This document shows, one piece after another, positions 36,183 to 47,618 of a stretch of DNA of 64,000 bases (position 1 is the first letter of the stretch; each line of letters begins with the position of its first letter). The notes below the pieces were generated by a model. It was not told where the DNA came from. It saw nothing but the letters and a program-made list of their open reading frames with translations, and did not search any database. The position numbers and the translations under genes are program-made. This stretch comes from Pogonophryne albipinna (Eukaryota > Chordata > Actinopteri > Perciformes > Artedidraconidae), in NCBI GenBank assembly GCA_028583405.1, contig CM053260.1:13848660-13912659 (forward strand). Reading direction: 5' to 3'.

Positions 36183-36395
36183 AAACACCTGAACTTTGAA
36201 ATAACATCCATAACATTAATCTGGCTGCTACTTAGAAATGATTTGTCTAATATATCATATATTCCAATCACTTGTATAGACTCTTATTGCACTATTTCAC
36301 TTTTTACTATTTTACTATTTTTCTTTTTGTATTGATTTGCACTATTTTTTCTGTGTATCTGTTTTATTGTGTTGCACTGTTGGAGGAGCCTGTGA
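36183..36395 (+). repeat. LINE 3'UTR segment, continuation after insertion
   Basis: T-rich 3'UTR (GCACTATTTCACTTTTTAC ... GTTGCACTGTTGGAGGAGCC) of a Rex1/RTE-like LINE, interrupted upstream by the TTATGGCGCG element. Confidence 0.5.
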
Positions 36396-36429
36396 CCTAA
36401 GGGGGGGGGGGGTAGGAGACGTTCGATTC

Positions 36430-37050
36430 CTGTTTTGAATAGTGTGCCGTCGATGGGTTTCATTCCATTTCAAAATGCTGTTTGTCGCTCAGCGTAAATT
36501 TCGCGCACTGCTACTCCAACATCCAATCACAGAGCTTGAGGACAAATCACGGGGTTTGTCCAGGGTTTGTCAAGCAAAGCACATGGTGTAGTCCCAAACG
36601 ATAGCTGAGGATTCTGGGTAGTGTAGTGTCTTCGGCCATCCTAAACTGAACACATATTTGTTTCTCCGAATCGAAGGGGAAAATTACAAAAGCATTGTAC
36701 ACAATTTAAACCAATCAATGTTGTGTAATCAACAAGGATAATCTGGTGTTTTTGAGTTGATGAGTAGTGCAGATATCACTGTAAAATCAATCGACAGTAA
36801 AGAGAATACTTACTTCCGGGTGTAAAATCCTCCGTTATCCAATGGGAATGGACGCTCACATTGCTCTCCGTAATACAATAAAGGGGACAGGATCAAATAG
36901 GAATATAATGTTATTTTAAAAAACGTTAACTAAAAGGGAACAATCTATTGGACACAGCTGAAGCTCTGGCCTTCCTTAAAACTAATTTAATAAAAATCAC
37001 AGTTGTATTACACACAATGCACTGTTTTTTGAGAACAAAAATTCGTAAAT
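36430..37050 (-). repeat. promoter-like interspersed repeat, copy D (inverted)
   Basis: On the minus strand it carries the ETS-type CCGGAAGTAAGTATTC block (about 36808), the ACTACACTACCCAGAATCC block (about 36612) and CTCAAGCTCTGTGATTGGA. It is duplicated as the mirror copy at 62780-63400. Confidence 0.7.
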
Positions 37051-37215
37051 AATGCACCATAATACATTCTGACGAAAAACCTTAAGATAATAATTCACAC
37101 ACACTGGCCTGATATTATACAATTTTGTACAGACAATATATAGATACATTTAAAGAATCCTACTTTTTTAACAGAGAGTAAGCTGTCTAATAGTTTTTTA
37201 GATCATTGATCTTAA

Positions 37216-38364
37216 AGGGGGGGTAGGTAAGTTTCAGAAACCGGCTCGAGTGCACTAAAATTTGAAAGTACACAGCCGAAAAGAATCCGCCCCTTCCTTC
37301 AGACTTCCTTACAGAGCACCTCCTCCAACACACATGAACGCGCACATGACTTAGGTTGGCTATATAGTTCAGGGGAATTGTAAACCATACAAAACCTGTC
37401 CAAGAGAAAAAGAGCGACCACGGAGTCAGATTTCAACTCGGTGTGTATGGGGGTTATTCCCTATCTTTATTCAAGAGCGTGGTATTTACATTTGAGAGCA
37501 TACTTTATTGATTTCCTTCACTCAAACCCTGTCATCGCACCAAAGACAAACCAAAGAGTAACCGCCCTTACGGGACGCTGTAATAAGTAAAACGAACGCA
37601 CCCGCAAGGACACCTGGCCTCCTATTGGTTGAGGGATTTTGACAGGATTGTTGCACAAAAGTTTCGAGCGCGCAGAGAATAAATCTGAGAGCAGAACAAA
37701 TCCGTAAGCAGCAATATATCTGAGTGCAAGCGTACAGTTTGAGCAGAAGCAGATCTAAGTGCAAGCAGGCACTGTTTGAGTGCGAGGACAGGGTTTGAGG
37801 GAAATAAATACATAAAGTATGCTCTCAAATTTAAATACCACGCTCTTGAATAAAGATCGGGAATAACCCCCATAGGTGTGTTCCATCAGTAGTCGCCATC
37901 GTTGAAAAGCAACTCCGATATTGACTCTGGTTTGAATTCTCCTAGTTTCCACTTTGTTTTTGTTCCTAATTTGCTCCGTTACATTATTTCTTTTGCCACC
38001 AGTAGACGATGTTGAACCTAACTCTGCCATGGTGAAAGTGGCCGCCTGTTGCTGGCGAGTCATTGAAGTACTGCTGCAATGCACGCCCAATGACGGCACG
38101 CCCAATGAGGGCACGAGATACATTTGTGCGTGCACGAGATGGAAGGCTGACAGACAGGACGGCAATCCAATCCGTTTAGCCGGGCCGGCTAAACGGATTG
38201 GTCGTACTTTTTACAGTATTACGGCTTCCACAGATGAAATTTTTTTATGGATTTTTTGTCAAAGCACTTAAGATATTCATTGCTATCGGGATGTTAAGAG
38301 CATTCCATGGAATATAACAAAAAGTGTATCTCGAGCCGGTTTCTCAAACTTACCTACCCCCCCT
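37216..38364. mobile_element. TTAA-flanked MITE, copy 2
   Basis: Same termini as 10651-11777, with TTAA at 37212-37215 and 38365-38368. It is 1149 bp and includes the nested 429 bp unit (37446-37874). It keeps the full hairpin CCAATCCGTTTAGCC / GGCTAAACGGATTGG at about 38166-38200. It lies only about 60 bp inside the putative first intron of the acidic protein gene. Confidence 0.85.
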
Positions 38365-38428
38365 TTAAGCCATTTCATTTCTAAGAATTCGGTCATGTCA
38401 CAGAGTTTAGAGGAAAAGCATGGCTTAC

Positions 38429-38501
38429 GTATCGGTGCTAATGAGCATAGCTGAACCGTTAGGAGCAGGGTCAGCAGGAGCAGAGAGGAAGCTTTGAACA
38501 T
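38429..38501 (-). CDS. signal-peptide exon, candidate first exon of the acidic membrane protein gene
   Basis: ATG at 38501 gives MFKASSLLLLTLLLTVQLCS, then LAPI, and a strong donor GATAC|GTAAGC. It has a basic n-region, a leucine core and a small-residue cleavage zone, so it looks like a cleaved secretory signal. It ends in phase 1, and the large exon at 15433 begins in the phase needed to continue (joining as Pro-Ala-Lys-Asp). No other spliced partner is apparent on this strand. The link across about 23 kb is inferred, and extra small exons in between cannot be excluded. Confidence 0.6.
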
Positions 38502-38885
38502 GATGTCCTTCTTGTCACAGTCCCTTCATTAGAGTCAAATCATTTCCACTAACTCCCACACAGCAGTGTGACCGGTGCCCCCACTGAGAGGGAATATCCT
38601 GCAGGGGGGCAGTATACGTGTAGAGTGTCAGTGTGGACACATGTTGTGAAATGACACACCATATGGTAATTTGGGGAGGGTGCTTTGAGGGTGGGTATGA
38701 GAGAGTTATGATCACATGGACCTCTTCTACAAGACTACACCAGCTGTTCTAATCCTGTATTAAAAGGTCAAAATGTCTCTTAAAACACCTTAAAAAGGTC
38801 CTTAAGAAACAGATATATGAAGTTACACCATGTTATGGAACATAATCTTTTTTCAAAGATTTAAAAAATACTTTGAACTTATATT

Positions 38886-39480
38886 AAAGGTCTCCAATTA
38901 TGCTATTTTTAGGCATATATTATGGGTCTCAGATATATAAAAATGTATAAAAAAACATGTATATGATGTGTTTTGCTCAAAATACCAAACAGATCGTGCA
39001 TTTTAGACATCCCTCATATCCCTCTGTTTTAGCCCTGTTAGAGAACTGCTGATTCGGGGTCCTTAGTTTAAAAAAAAAAAAAAAAAAAAAGAGGCGGTGG
39101 AGCTAATGCCTGCTCAGAATTACACGGCAGATTCAGCTCAATGCTGCCGTGACTAAATGCCATCATGTTCCAAACCACATCAAGGATTATTTCTGAAAGA
39201 GTATGGAGCTCAAATGCTTTTTCTCTTGCCGGTTTACCACAAGGTGAGTTCCTTTTTTATTTCCTGCTTTTTTACACATGTGTTCTCTCCAGTAGGCTAC
39301 TGCGTTAGCTGTGAGTGTTAGTATGCTTGCTAATGTAAACAAAGACCATATTACTTCCAAAACAGTCGGGCATTGTTTCTGATAGCAACTTTCTGATAGT
39401 TCCGTAGGTCCACATTTCCGATATTGCGTCATATCGGAAACTCCTGTTTTTAGAGATTTGGGTAGGAGGAAAAGAGAGAG
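38886..39480 (+). repeat. single-ended fragment of a TTAAAGGTCTCC-type element
   Basis: It starts TTAAAGGTCTCCAATTATGC and includes GATCGTGCATTTTAGACATC and a poly(A) run of about 20 at 39068. It resembles other fish elements with AGGTC- ends, but I did not find its second terminus. Confidence 0.4.
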
Positions 39481-39492
39481 GGTTTTATTTGC

Positions 39493-39918
39493 TTACGCTG
39501 CGTGAGTTCCCCGACACACCGGGGACACATATTTATAAAAGACATCAAAACGTGCATTTTGCACAACAGGTCCCTTTTTAGATATTTGCTCTGTGAATAC
39601 TATATCACATGGCAGACAAAATGACCCACTCATAGTACATGAAGTATTATTTGGTACAGTTGGGATAAAGGACATACTACTTTTAATTCTCACATCAACT
39701 GGAATGAAGCTCGTAATGAAGTTGTTGGCATCTCTACAGTAGTTGTACTCGGGATAATCTAGGAATGCTAATACATTTCTAGGTTTTCTAGCTGGTAGGC
39801 ATGGTTTATCTATTATTATAGGATAATATGTGCTGCTTACCAACAGTTCAGCTTCAACCTGATGAGTATCATTGTTATAATGAAGACTGTACCTCACAAG
39901 TAGGACAACAGACAAGAA
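39493..39918 (-). other. unidentified 140-codon open frame, left-arm version
   Basis: The frame is open from a stop at 39919 to TAA at 39493 with no in-frame ATG before the middle. It includes VEAELLVSSTYYPIIIDKPC, NVLAFLDYPEYNYCRD, CTMSGSFCLPCDIVF and FDVFYKYVSPVC. AATAAA follows the stop within about 8 bases. I recognise no family. The mirror copy has one extra G that breaks the frame. It could be a retro-copied terminal exon or part of a mobile element. Confidence 0.3.
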
Positions 39919-39941
39919 CTAGAGAATGCAATTCCTGAAGA

Positions 39942-42565
39942 AATTGCTAGTGGGAATGCTTTATGCTGAAAAGCTGATGCTAAACTGCTATGCTGAAATG
40001 TAATGTGTAAGAAGAAAGTGAATAATTTAGATTGAAATGATACATGAATACTGGGGGCTTGAATGTGTGATGAGAGAAGAAATGAAAATAAAAAGGCTTG
40101 GAAAAGCAGCAGAATATTTGAACTGCAAACTTTTGAACTAACTTGATGGGGAATGATCTGTCGCCATGCCAACGGCATTTGATGACATCCCATAATACGC
40201 TTCGATGCGTTGATGGCTGCATCGTTACCAAACCTGTGAAGTTTTGGGCCGTTTGGAGCATTTTCACTGAAGTTATGAGGAAAACCGTGTTTCATGGCGA
40301 GCATTGTGTTGCCATGGCAACGGGCATTTGAAGAAATCTCAAAACTGTCTCATAGATGTCTTCACGGCTGGACTGTTAGCACACATGTGAAGTTTGAGCA
40401 CTTTTTGAACATTTTCATAGGAGTTAATGTATCGTCTTTTATGGTGAGGGATGCGTTTCCATGGAAACGGCATATGATGACACCCCATAATTGACATAGA
40501 GCTGTTGAGGGCAGGACCGTCAGTTGGAGTTATGACATCATCGTGTTCCATGACCCAGGTGTTTATATTTCGTGTCCAGAGATCAAAGGTTTCCAGACTT
40601 GTATTTACATAACATAGAGTGGGAAGCTTCCCCATTATGTAGGATTTATATAAATAATTCAAATAAATGTGGCAAAGATGCTGATTAGACAGCATGATTA
40701 TTGCACAGGTGTGCCTTAGGCTGGCCACAATAAAAGGCCACTCTGAAACGTGCAGTTTTGCTTTATTGGGGGGGTCCGAAAACCAGTCAGTATCTGGTGT
40801 GAGGGGTAGGGGTAGGGTTAGGGTAATGTTGTGAATCGAGTGGCCCATGGTGGTGGTGGGGTTATGGTATGGGCAGGCGTATGTTATGGACGACGAACAC
40901 AGGCCACTCGATTCACAACATTACCCTAACCCTAACCCTACCCCTCACACCAGATACTGACTGGTTTTTGGACCCCCCCAGACCCCCCCAATAAAGCAAA
41001 ACTGCACGTTTCAGAGTGGCCTTTTATTGTGGCCATTCTAAGGCACACCTGTGCAATAATCATGCTGTCTAATCAGCATCTTGATATGCCACACCTGTGA
41101 GGTGGGATGGATTATCTCGGCAAAGGAGAAGTGCTCACTATCACAGATTTTTTCAGATTTGTGAACAATATTTGAGAGAAATGGTTATTTTGTGTATATA
41201 GAAAATGTTTTAGATCTTTGAGTTCATCTCATGAAAAATGGGAGCAAAAACAAAAGTGTTGCGTTTATATTTTTGTTCAGTGTAAGTGGTGTGGCTGAGT
41301 ACTTTAAAGGGTTCATGAATAGAGGGGACTTGAATGTGAAATAAGAACAAGAAAATAAAAGTCTAAATGCATGAAAAAGCAGCAGAATATTTGAACTGAA
41401 AACTTTAGAACTAAAATCATACGTCACCAATAATGTCTAAAATATGTGGAACATGTTGAAGTCAGTTTGAAGTCTCCATCAGACGGAAAAGAATAGGCTG
41501 ACAGTCTGTTAAACTCCAGTGACCATGTCATTAGTCTGCTGCTCTAATTATGTCAATTGGAGTTATGACATCATCGTGTTCCATGACACAGGTGTTTATA
41601 TTTGAGCTAACGACGTGTCCAGAGATCAAAGGTTTCCATGGTGATCAGTGAGAGGAAAGCATTTTCATTGTTCTGAATGAGAGATAAACCTGTTACATGT
41701 GAACGTTTTGTTGAAGAACCGTAACAGATATCAGTGAAATTTCAAAGCGTGAAGCATGTCAAGGAACTTGAGCATCTGAAGTGTACTTTTTGTGCACTTT
41801 CGGGTTAATAATGTGGCATTTTTGGCAGATTAACTAAAGGTGTGCAGATGCTGTGGTGAGGAAAGGTGAGGCTGAATTTACAATGGAGTTTAATGGAGTC
41901 ATGTTGAAAGTTTTTGTCACTTCATGCCGTCAAGAGGCATTTTGTTTAATTATTTTGCTTAATTTTTTGTATCTTTCTAGCTACGAGATGTTTTCCTACG
42001 TTTGTCGTGAAAAAGTATGTCTCAGGAATGTAGGGTTTTGGAATTATGGCAGGTTAAAAAGAAAATATGAAGGCAAAATTCAATCTGTCCTCCACAGCTG
42101 TGACATCACACACTCTAAAATCTGAAGGCCTCTTTACCAAGGTCTGAACAATGTTTAATATCTCTAAAAGTATGAATCAGATTTAAAAGTTGTGTTACAC
42201 GAATAATGTCAGAAAAATTTGTGACATTTTAAAGTTGGAATGAGGTTTCTGAGTGAAAGTATGAAGGAGCAGTTAGCAGTTGAAGAAGGAGCAGTTAGCA
42301 GTTGAAGTTGCTGAAGATTGTTGAAGTCTGAAGAGTTCTCCATTGACTTCCATGTTAAAAATGGGATGTATCTCTGGAATTATGAAAGTTATGAATGATA
42401 AAAGTAATAGCCATTGATTCCCGACCGAGCTGAACGCGTTGATGTTCCAACTGAGTTTCTGCGATGTTCAATGTGGGAGAAGAAGCAGCGCAAAATAACC
42501 CAGCGGAATAATAAAGAATTTCGTGCGTAGCATAACAGATAGTTGGAATGCTGTGTCAGCATTCC
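39942..42565. mobile_element. compound repeat with AGTGGGAATGCT inverted ends and internal direct repeats
   Basis: The left side AGTGGGAATGCTTTATGCTG and right side GTCAGCATTCCCACTA are inverted. Inside, two blocks are repeated directly about 1.05-1.3 kb apart: GAGTTATGACATCATCGTGT (40518 and 41562) and GCAGCAGAATATTTGAACTG (40108 and 41380). A truncated foldback element (40674-41282) is inserted between them. Confidence 0.5.
40674..41282. mobile_element. truncated copy of the CACTGAACAAA foldback element
   Basis: It has a complete right arm ending at 41282 followed by TA, the central block including TTAGGG/CCCTAA motifs, and only the inner part of the left arm (it starts at AAGATGCTGATTAGAC). 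Confidence 0.8.
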
Positions 42566-42946
42566 CACTAAATAAGCAGATATATGTTTGCAAGAAAAGC
42601 TCTCTTACAGTTTCTCAAAAACATGGGTTACTTTAAGATTTTGATTGCCAAAAATTGGCAAAGAAATATTGACTTTAATCATAAGAAATGCCTGGAAATG
42701 CATGCATGTTTAAACACATTTACTAGTTTTTGCATCTTTATAAAGATGTATAAGCATGTCCTTTGGGCAATGTACAAATGCTCTTATACTGTAGCATAGG
42801 GAGTGATCTTTTATCTGTTCTGAGGCCATTTGTTTCCTTTCCTCAAATCTGCCAATGATGTGAGAGTGAAACATCTTCCTGCCATGTTCTACTGATGGCA
42901 GTCTTCAGGAACAAAGCTCAAACAGCACATTATTCCACAGTGAAGT

Positions 42947-45900
42947 TACCATATTTTATTTCTTTAAGTGCCATTCATGCATATTGGGGAAGGGGGTGGG
43001 GTGGGCGGTGGTATCGACAATTCTAATAACACTTGAGTTATTTTACAGCACTTAACAAATACAGAGAGTAGCTGTGTCATCTCATTGGACAACAAAAGTA
43101 ATAAACCGTGCAATAAACAAAAATAGGAGAAAAAAATACAAGAAATGACAGAGACAAAATCAAACAAAACAGAAAAATAAAACACAAACCAAATATATAT
43201 TATCAACACTGAAACACTGAATGTAGAACCATAGTACAGGTAAAAGGTAGTGTCACACAAAAAGCCAACGCATTTTCATCACATATATACAATATAGATA
43301 TATACATACTGTCACCCTCTGATTGGACAATAACAAAATACTCTATTCTTTTCGCTCCTGTCTTTCATGAATAAGACCCACCCCCAGCCTTGATACCCCA
43401 CCCCCGAGACGAAAAAAGGGATGATTGAAAAGACATATATGTACAAGCACAACAACACACCAGCACTGAATAAAATAGGCCCCAATCAGCAGTACTTGTT
43501 GGCAGTTCTCTCCCATATCGTGATGAGGCTTTTTTATCTTTTAATCTTTTTTCCCAATAATTGTAATCTCTCTGGCAGGTACATGTCCAGCGGTTTTTAA
43601 AAACTTAATTATCTTTTGAAAAACAACTAAATCTCACACAAGCACACACATATAGACATAACATTGTGATTGTGATCCAGTCATTGTCTTCACCTTTTTC
43701 CCTTTTAGCCACATCCGTTCACTAAAATATTTTTGTTTTCCCAATGTGCTGCTGTGGTCAAACAGTAGCTTCTGTGCGTTTTCACGATCTTCACCTGGAG
43801 GAACTGAAACACACTTCACACCAACCAAGGACTCACAGGACGCTCTCTACTGTCCGTCCAAGGAGTCCTAATGAAAACACAAATTGATGTTTTTTCACGG
43901 CTGTCTTCAGAGTCAGTCGATTGGCCCCCACTCGACTAAAGGAGCTATGATTTGGGTCATTTAACGGACTGAAGTATTTTGTCTGAGCACTAATGAGGAA
44001 ATTCTGGCAGTTGAACAAACTCATAGTTGAGATCCACAGGCGGACATTTGATATACAAAGACAGACAAAACAGAGCAGAAAGTAGCAGGAGTGGACAGTC
44101 ACTGTATGATTGGCAGGAAAATATAAAAATGAATGGCAGTATCATCAGTTGAAAGAAGAGAACTTGACTTCATCGGCACAGTGCAGCTGTGGACAGTTTA
44201 ACAGAAGACCGACAATATAAAACTGGGCTGGTTCTAGTTTCAAATAACCTTCTGTGTTCAAATGTAAAAACATCTGGTTCTAGAATATCCAATAAAACAA
44301 CCGTGTGAGATTTGAACATGCCTTTTCTCACAATAACAAAGACATTGTGTAATATCATAGAAAAAGAATCCATGATTGTCATTCAAAATATGAAATAAAA
44401 ACCTAAACGTTGTTGCTGGAGTCCCTAGCTGGGAAATTATCTGTATAGGAATAGTTAGACATTTTGGTAAATATGGGAAAACCGCACTGGTGTCTGTATT
44501 TAGAATATGAAGCTACAAACAGTAGACAGTTAGCTTAGCTTAGCTTAAAATCTGGAAACAGCCTGTCTCTGTCAGACAGGAATCTACTCACCAGCACCTC
44601 GAAAGCTCAGTAATTAACATTTTACAACTCCAGGAAGTTACTGCAAGTGGACATTAAACAGTCCAACACATAACCTACTGTAAAACGTTTTTTGTTTTCT
44701 TTTTCAAACAGATAATCACATGATAATATGTGTTAAGTCAATCGTTTTGGTGAGGGTGCAGGCATATTTCGCTACCTATAGAGTCACACTAGCTCATTTC
44801 CCAACGTTTCCAGTTCTAATGCTGACAGTCTGCTGGCTGTAGCTTCAAAAAACATCCCAGAATGTGAAACTAATCCTTTCAATAAGGTGTAGTAGATGCA
44901 AAGCACCATCTTGTACATGTTTACCAGTATAGAATAGAGGAGGAAGAATCCTGTTTATTGTCAACTGTAGGGTCAGATAGCTTTGAGATCCAGAGGTGCT
45001 TTGCATCTTAGAAACGGATCAACAGAAAGTGTAAGTGTGCAAAGGGCTCTTTTTAACATAGTGTCTCTAAGGTTCAGCACCTGTCTGATTGAGGAGCCAC
45101 TTGTTTCAGGACGCAGAGGACAGGTTTCCAGAACCGCGGATCTCCCTGTTCTGTGCTTTGGAAACCCTTCCCACAAAAAAACCATGTCTGAAATCTCTTC
45201 TTTAATCACTGTGTGCATCTGCTTTTGTGCTCGTAGATAGCATAGAGATGATTGCAGCAATCAATCATAGCCCTAAAATGACAATAAAACCAAAACACCC
45301 ACACACACACCATATGTTCAACCAACACACACGCGCACACACACACACACACATTGTATGAGTCACATTTCTCATTATGTTATGATTGTATAATAGCAAA
45401 TTCTGACGCTATCGAACCATCACAACAAAACACAGGGCAGTTGAAAGATTCGTATCTCTGTCATTTGAATGTCAGGAGTGACAATGAACACGTGTAGCAT
45501 CGAAATATCGCTTTGATGTGCGATAGGTGGATTTGGATTGCATTTATTAAAAAAGGAGAGTTCGGTAAATAATGTTTTTTTTGTTTTACCTTTTACAAAT
45601 GGAAACACCATTTGACGCATATCCTATTGATCATTAATCAATCCAATAATGGCACGTTTAAGAAGCTTCACCACCCTTCATTAGTCTTTATACAAACACA
45701 TTTTATTTGTCCACTAGCAATGTTTCAAATCGGCAAGGCTGGAAACCAGAACTCTAAAAATTGCATTCAGGCTCATTACTTTTCCTTGTTTCTCTCACTA
45801 GTTAAAACAATTATAACATGGTTCGTATAAAATTTTACACAATTGTTTAAACTAATAGTTTGGCATTATAGAAATTATGTTTATACGCTTTCTTGGGTAG

Positions 45901-47505
45901 TTAGAAGATTAGCTCTAAACCAATCTCACTTCTGGAGGAACAGGACACAGAGAAGCAGCTAGCATGGCTCTGTCTAGCGCTAACGCAGAATCAGCCAACC
46001 AGAAACATTAAAGTTAAGAAATGACCACATTATATCTCCAGGGAGTCATCATAGCAACCATCTGAAATATAGTTCAGCACATCCCCCCCCCCCCCCCCCC
46101 ATAAACGTCAAACCGTTCAGTTTTTGGAGATATAATGTGTTAGCTTTGTTAGCTTCAGTCAGAGCCAGTTCAGCCGTTTCATCCTGAGAAGTGTATCTAC
46201 CAAACAATCTTGTCATATTACTCCCCAAATGACTATATGTTTACTATGATACATAATAACATAATGATATATTGGCCATTGTTAGTTTTTTAACATGAAA
46301 GTGTCTGTGAAACTGTCGCCATGATACATGCTGAGCGGTGCAAACTGTTTGAAAACCAGCTTGTACTTATTAGCAGACATAAATGCTAATATCGAAGTAT
46401 TTGTGATAAGCGGATGATGTTAGCATTACCAATACGTCCAAATCTACTTTCATTGTCTCTGAACGATGGTGGCTTGTGTAATGATCAATAGAATAGTCAC
46501 CTTAAAGTCAACTTGACCATAAAACGTGATTTTTTTCACGCTAAAACAGTTTCTGATAGGTAAAGCAATTATTTTCCGACACGATGCACACAGAGACCCG
46601 ACATGTTACTTTGGGTGGAGTGAATTAAAAAAAACTAGAGATATTTGACTTCCCTGCTTCACCTTCTCACTCATCATTCTCACGCGCCTTGAAGTGCTTG
46701 AGACAGAGAACAAGTTCAAAAAAGAAAAAGCTGTTGTACTCCCATCACTGGTCTGTTGCAGTGAGCCTGATCACGATGGTTGGCTTTGAAAACAGATCAC
46801 CAACTTTCTGTGATCTCCCTCTCACCTCCTCTCTCGGTTTGTATAATATCAAGCCTGCTTAAACATTTAACACCCTGTTCAAAGTTATTGTAAACCTCAC
46901 TTTTCCACCAACTCAGCCACAGTGGGGCCCACTTTCTCCCAAAAGTGACCATCACATTACTCACAGAGACGGCCTGTGTTTCTTAAAAACAAAAAAACAA
47001 AACTAAATTGTTTTTAAAAAATAATTGAGAGATAAACTCATCCAAGAGGCAGCGGAGGCCAATGTCAACACGAGAAGAATTACAAGCTGAACACGTCGCT
47101 CAAATCACATAACAGTTACGGAGCAGGGGGTCGGGGGGAGAGGGGTTCGGACTTTGGAAGGCTGCTGGCGAGGGACGGGGGGAGGGCCGGCTGAGGAGCT
47201 GAGGAGCGAGTGGTTTGGACGTCAATGTGTTCTACTCGTCTCTAGACAAGTACATAAGCAATCACTTTAACATGTCCAACTGAATATGATTGTCTTCAAA
47301 GTAACCTTTTCGAGGTATGTTTTGCTTTTCGTAGAAATGTCAGGGCTGTGAAGTCTGTCTGTCTCTTAAGCTTGTCAAACGTTCTTCTGCCTCCCACCCA
47401 CAGCGGCCTCCTCCTCCTGCGGCCTCTCAGCTCAGCCTGGCTTCCTCTGGCCTCCAACTCCTCTCCTCGCTCCCTTTTGTTTTGCAGAAAGGAGATTTTA
47501 GGGGG
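42947..47505 (-). other. foxj3: foxj3 3'UTR (left arm)
   Basis: Non-coding sequence from the stop codon to a polyadenylation signal (AATAAA on the minus strand, 42960-42955). It contains a poly(C) run of 18 (46083-46100), (AC)n at about 45300-45353 and a TTAGC repeat near 44531. Its length of about 4.5 kb is inferred from the first good poly(A) signal. Confidence 0.55.
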
Positions 47506-47618
47506 CTAAACGATGGAGTCCCAATCAAAGTCGTCCTGGATGTCATCAGCTGGCATGCGATGCATCTGGAAGTTTCTGGTAGGTATCATGTGCTGCTGGT
47601 TCATCTGTGCATGGTGTC
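47506..47618 (-). CDS. foxj3: foxj3 last coding exon (left arm)
   Basis: It encodes [20 protein letters not shown] then [17 protein letters not shown] and TAG. The acidic aromatic C-terminal peptide is the hallmark of FOXJ3. Confidence 0.9.
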
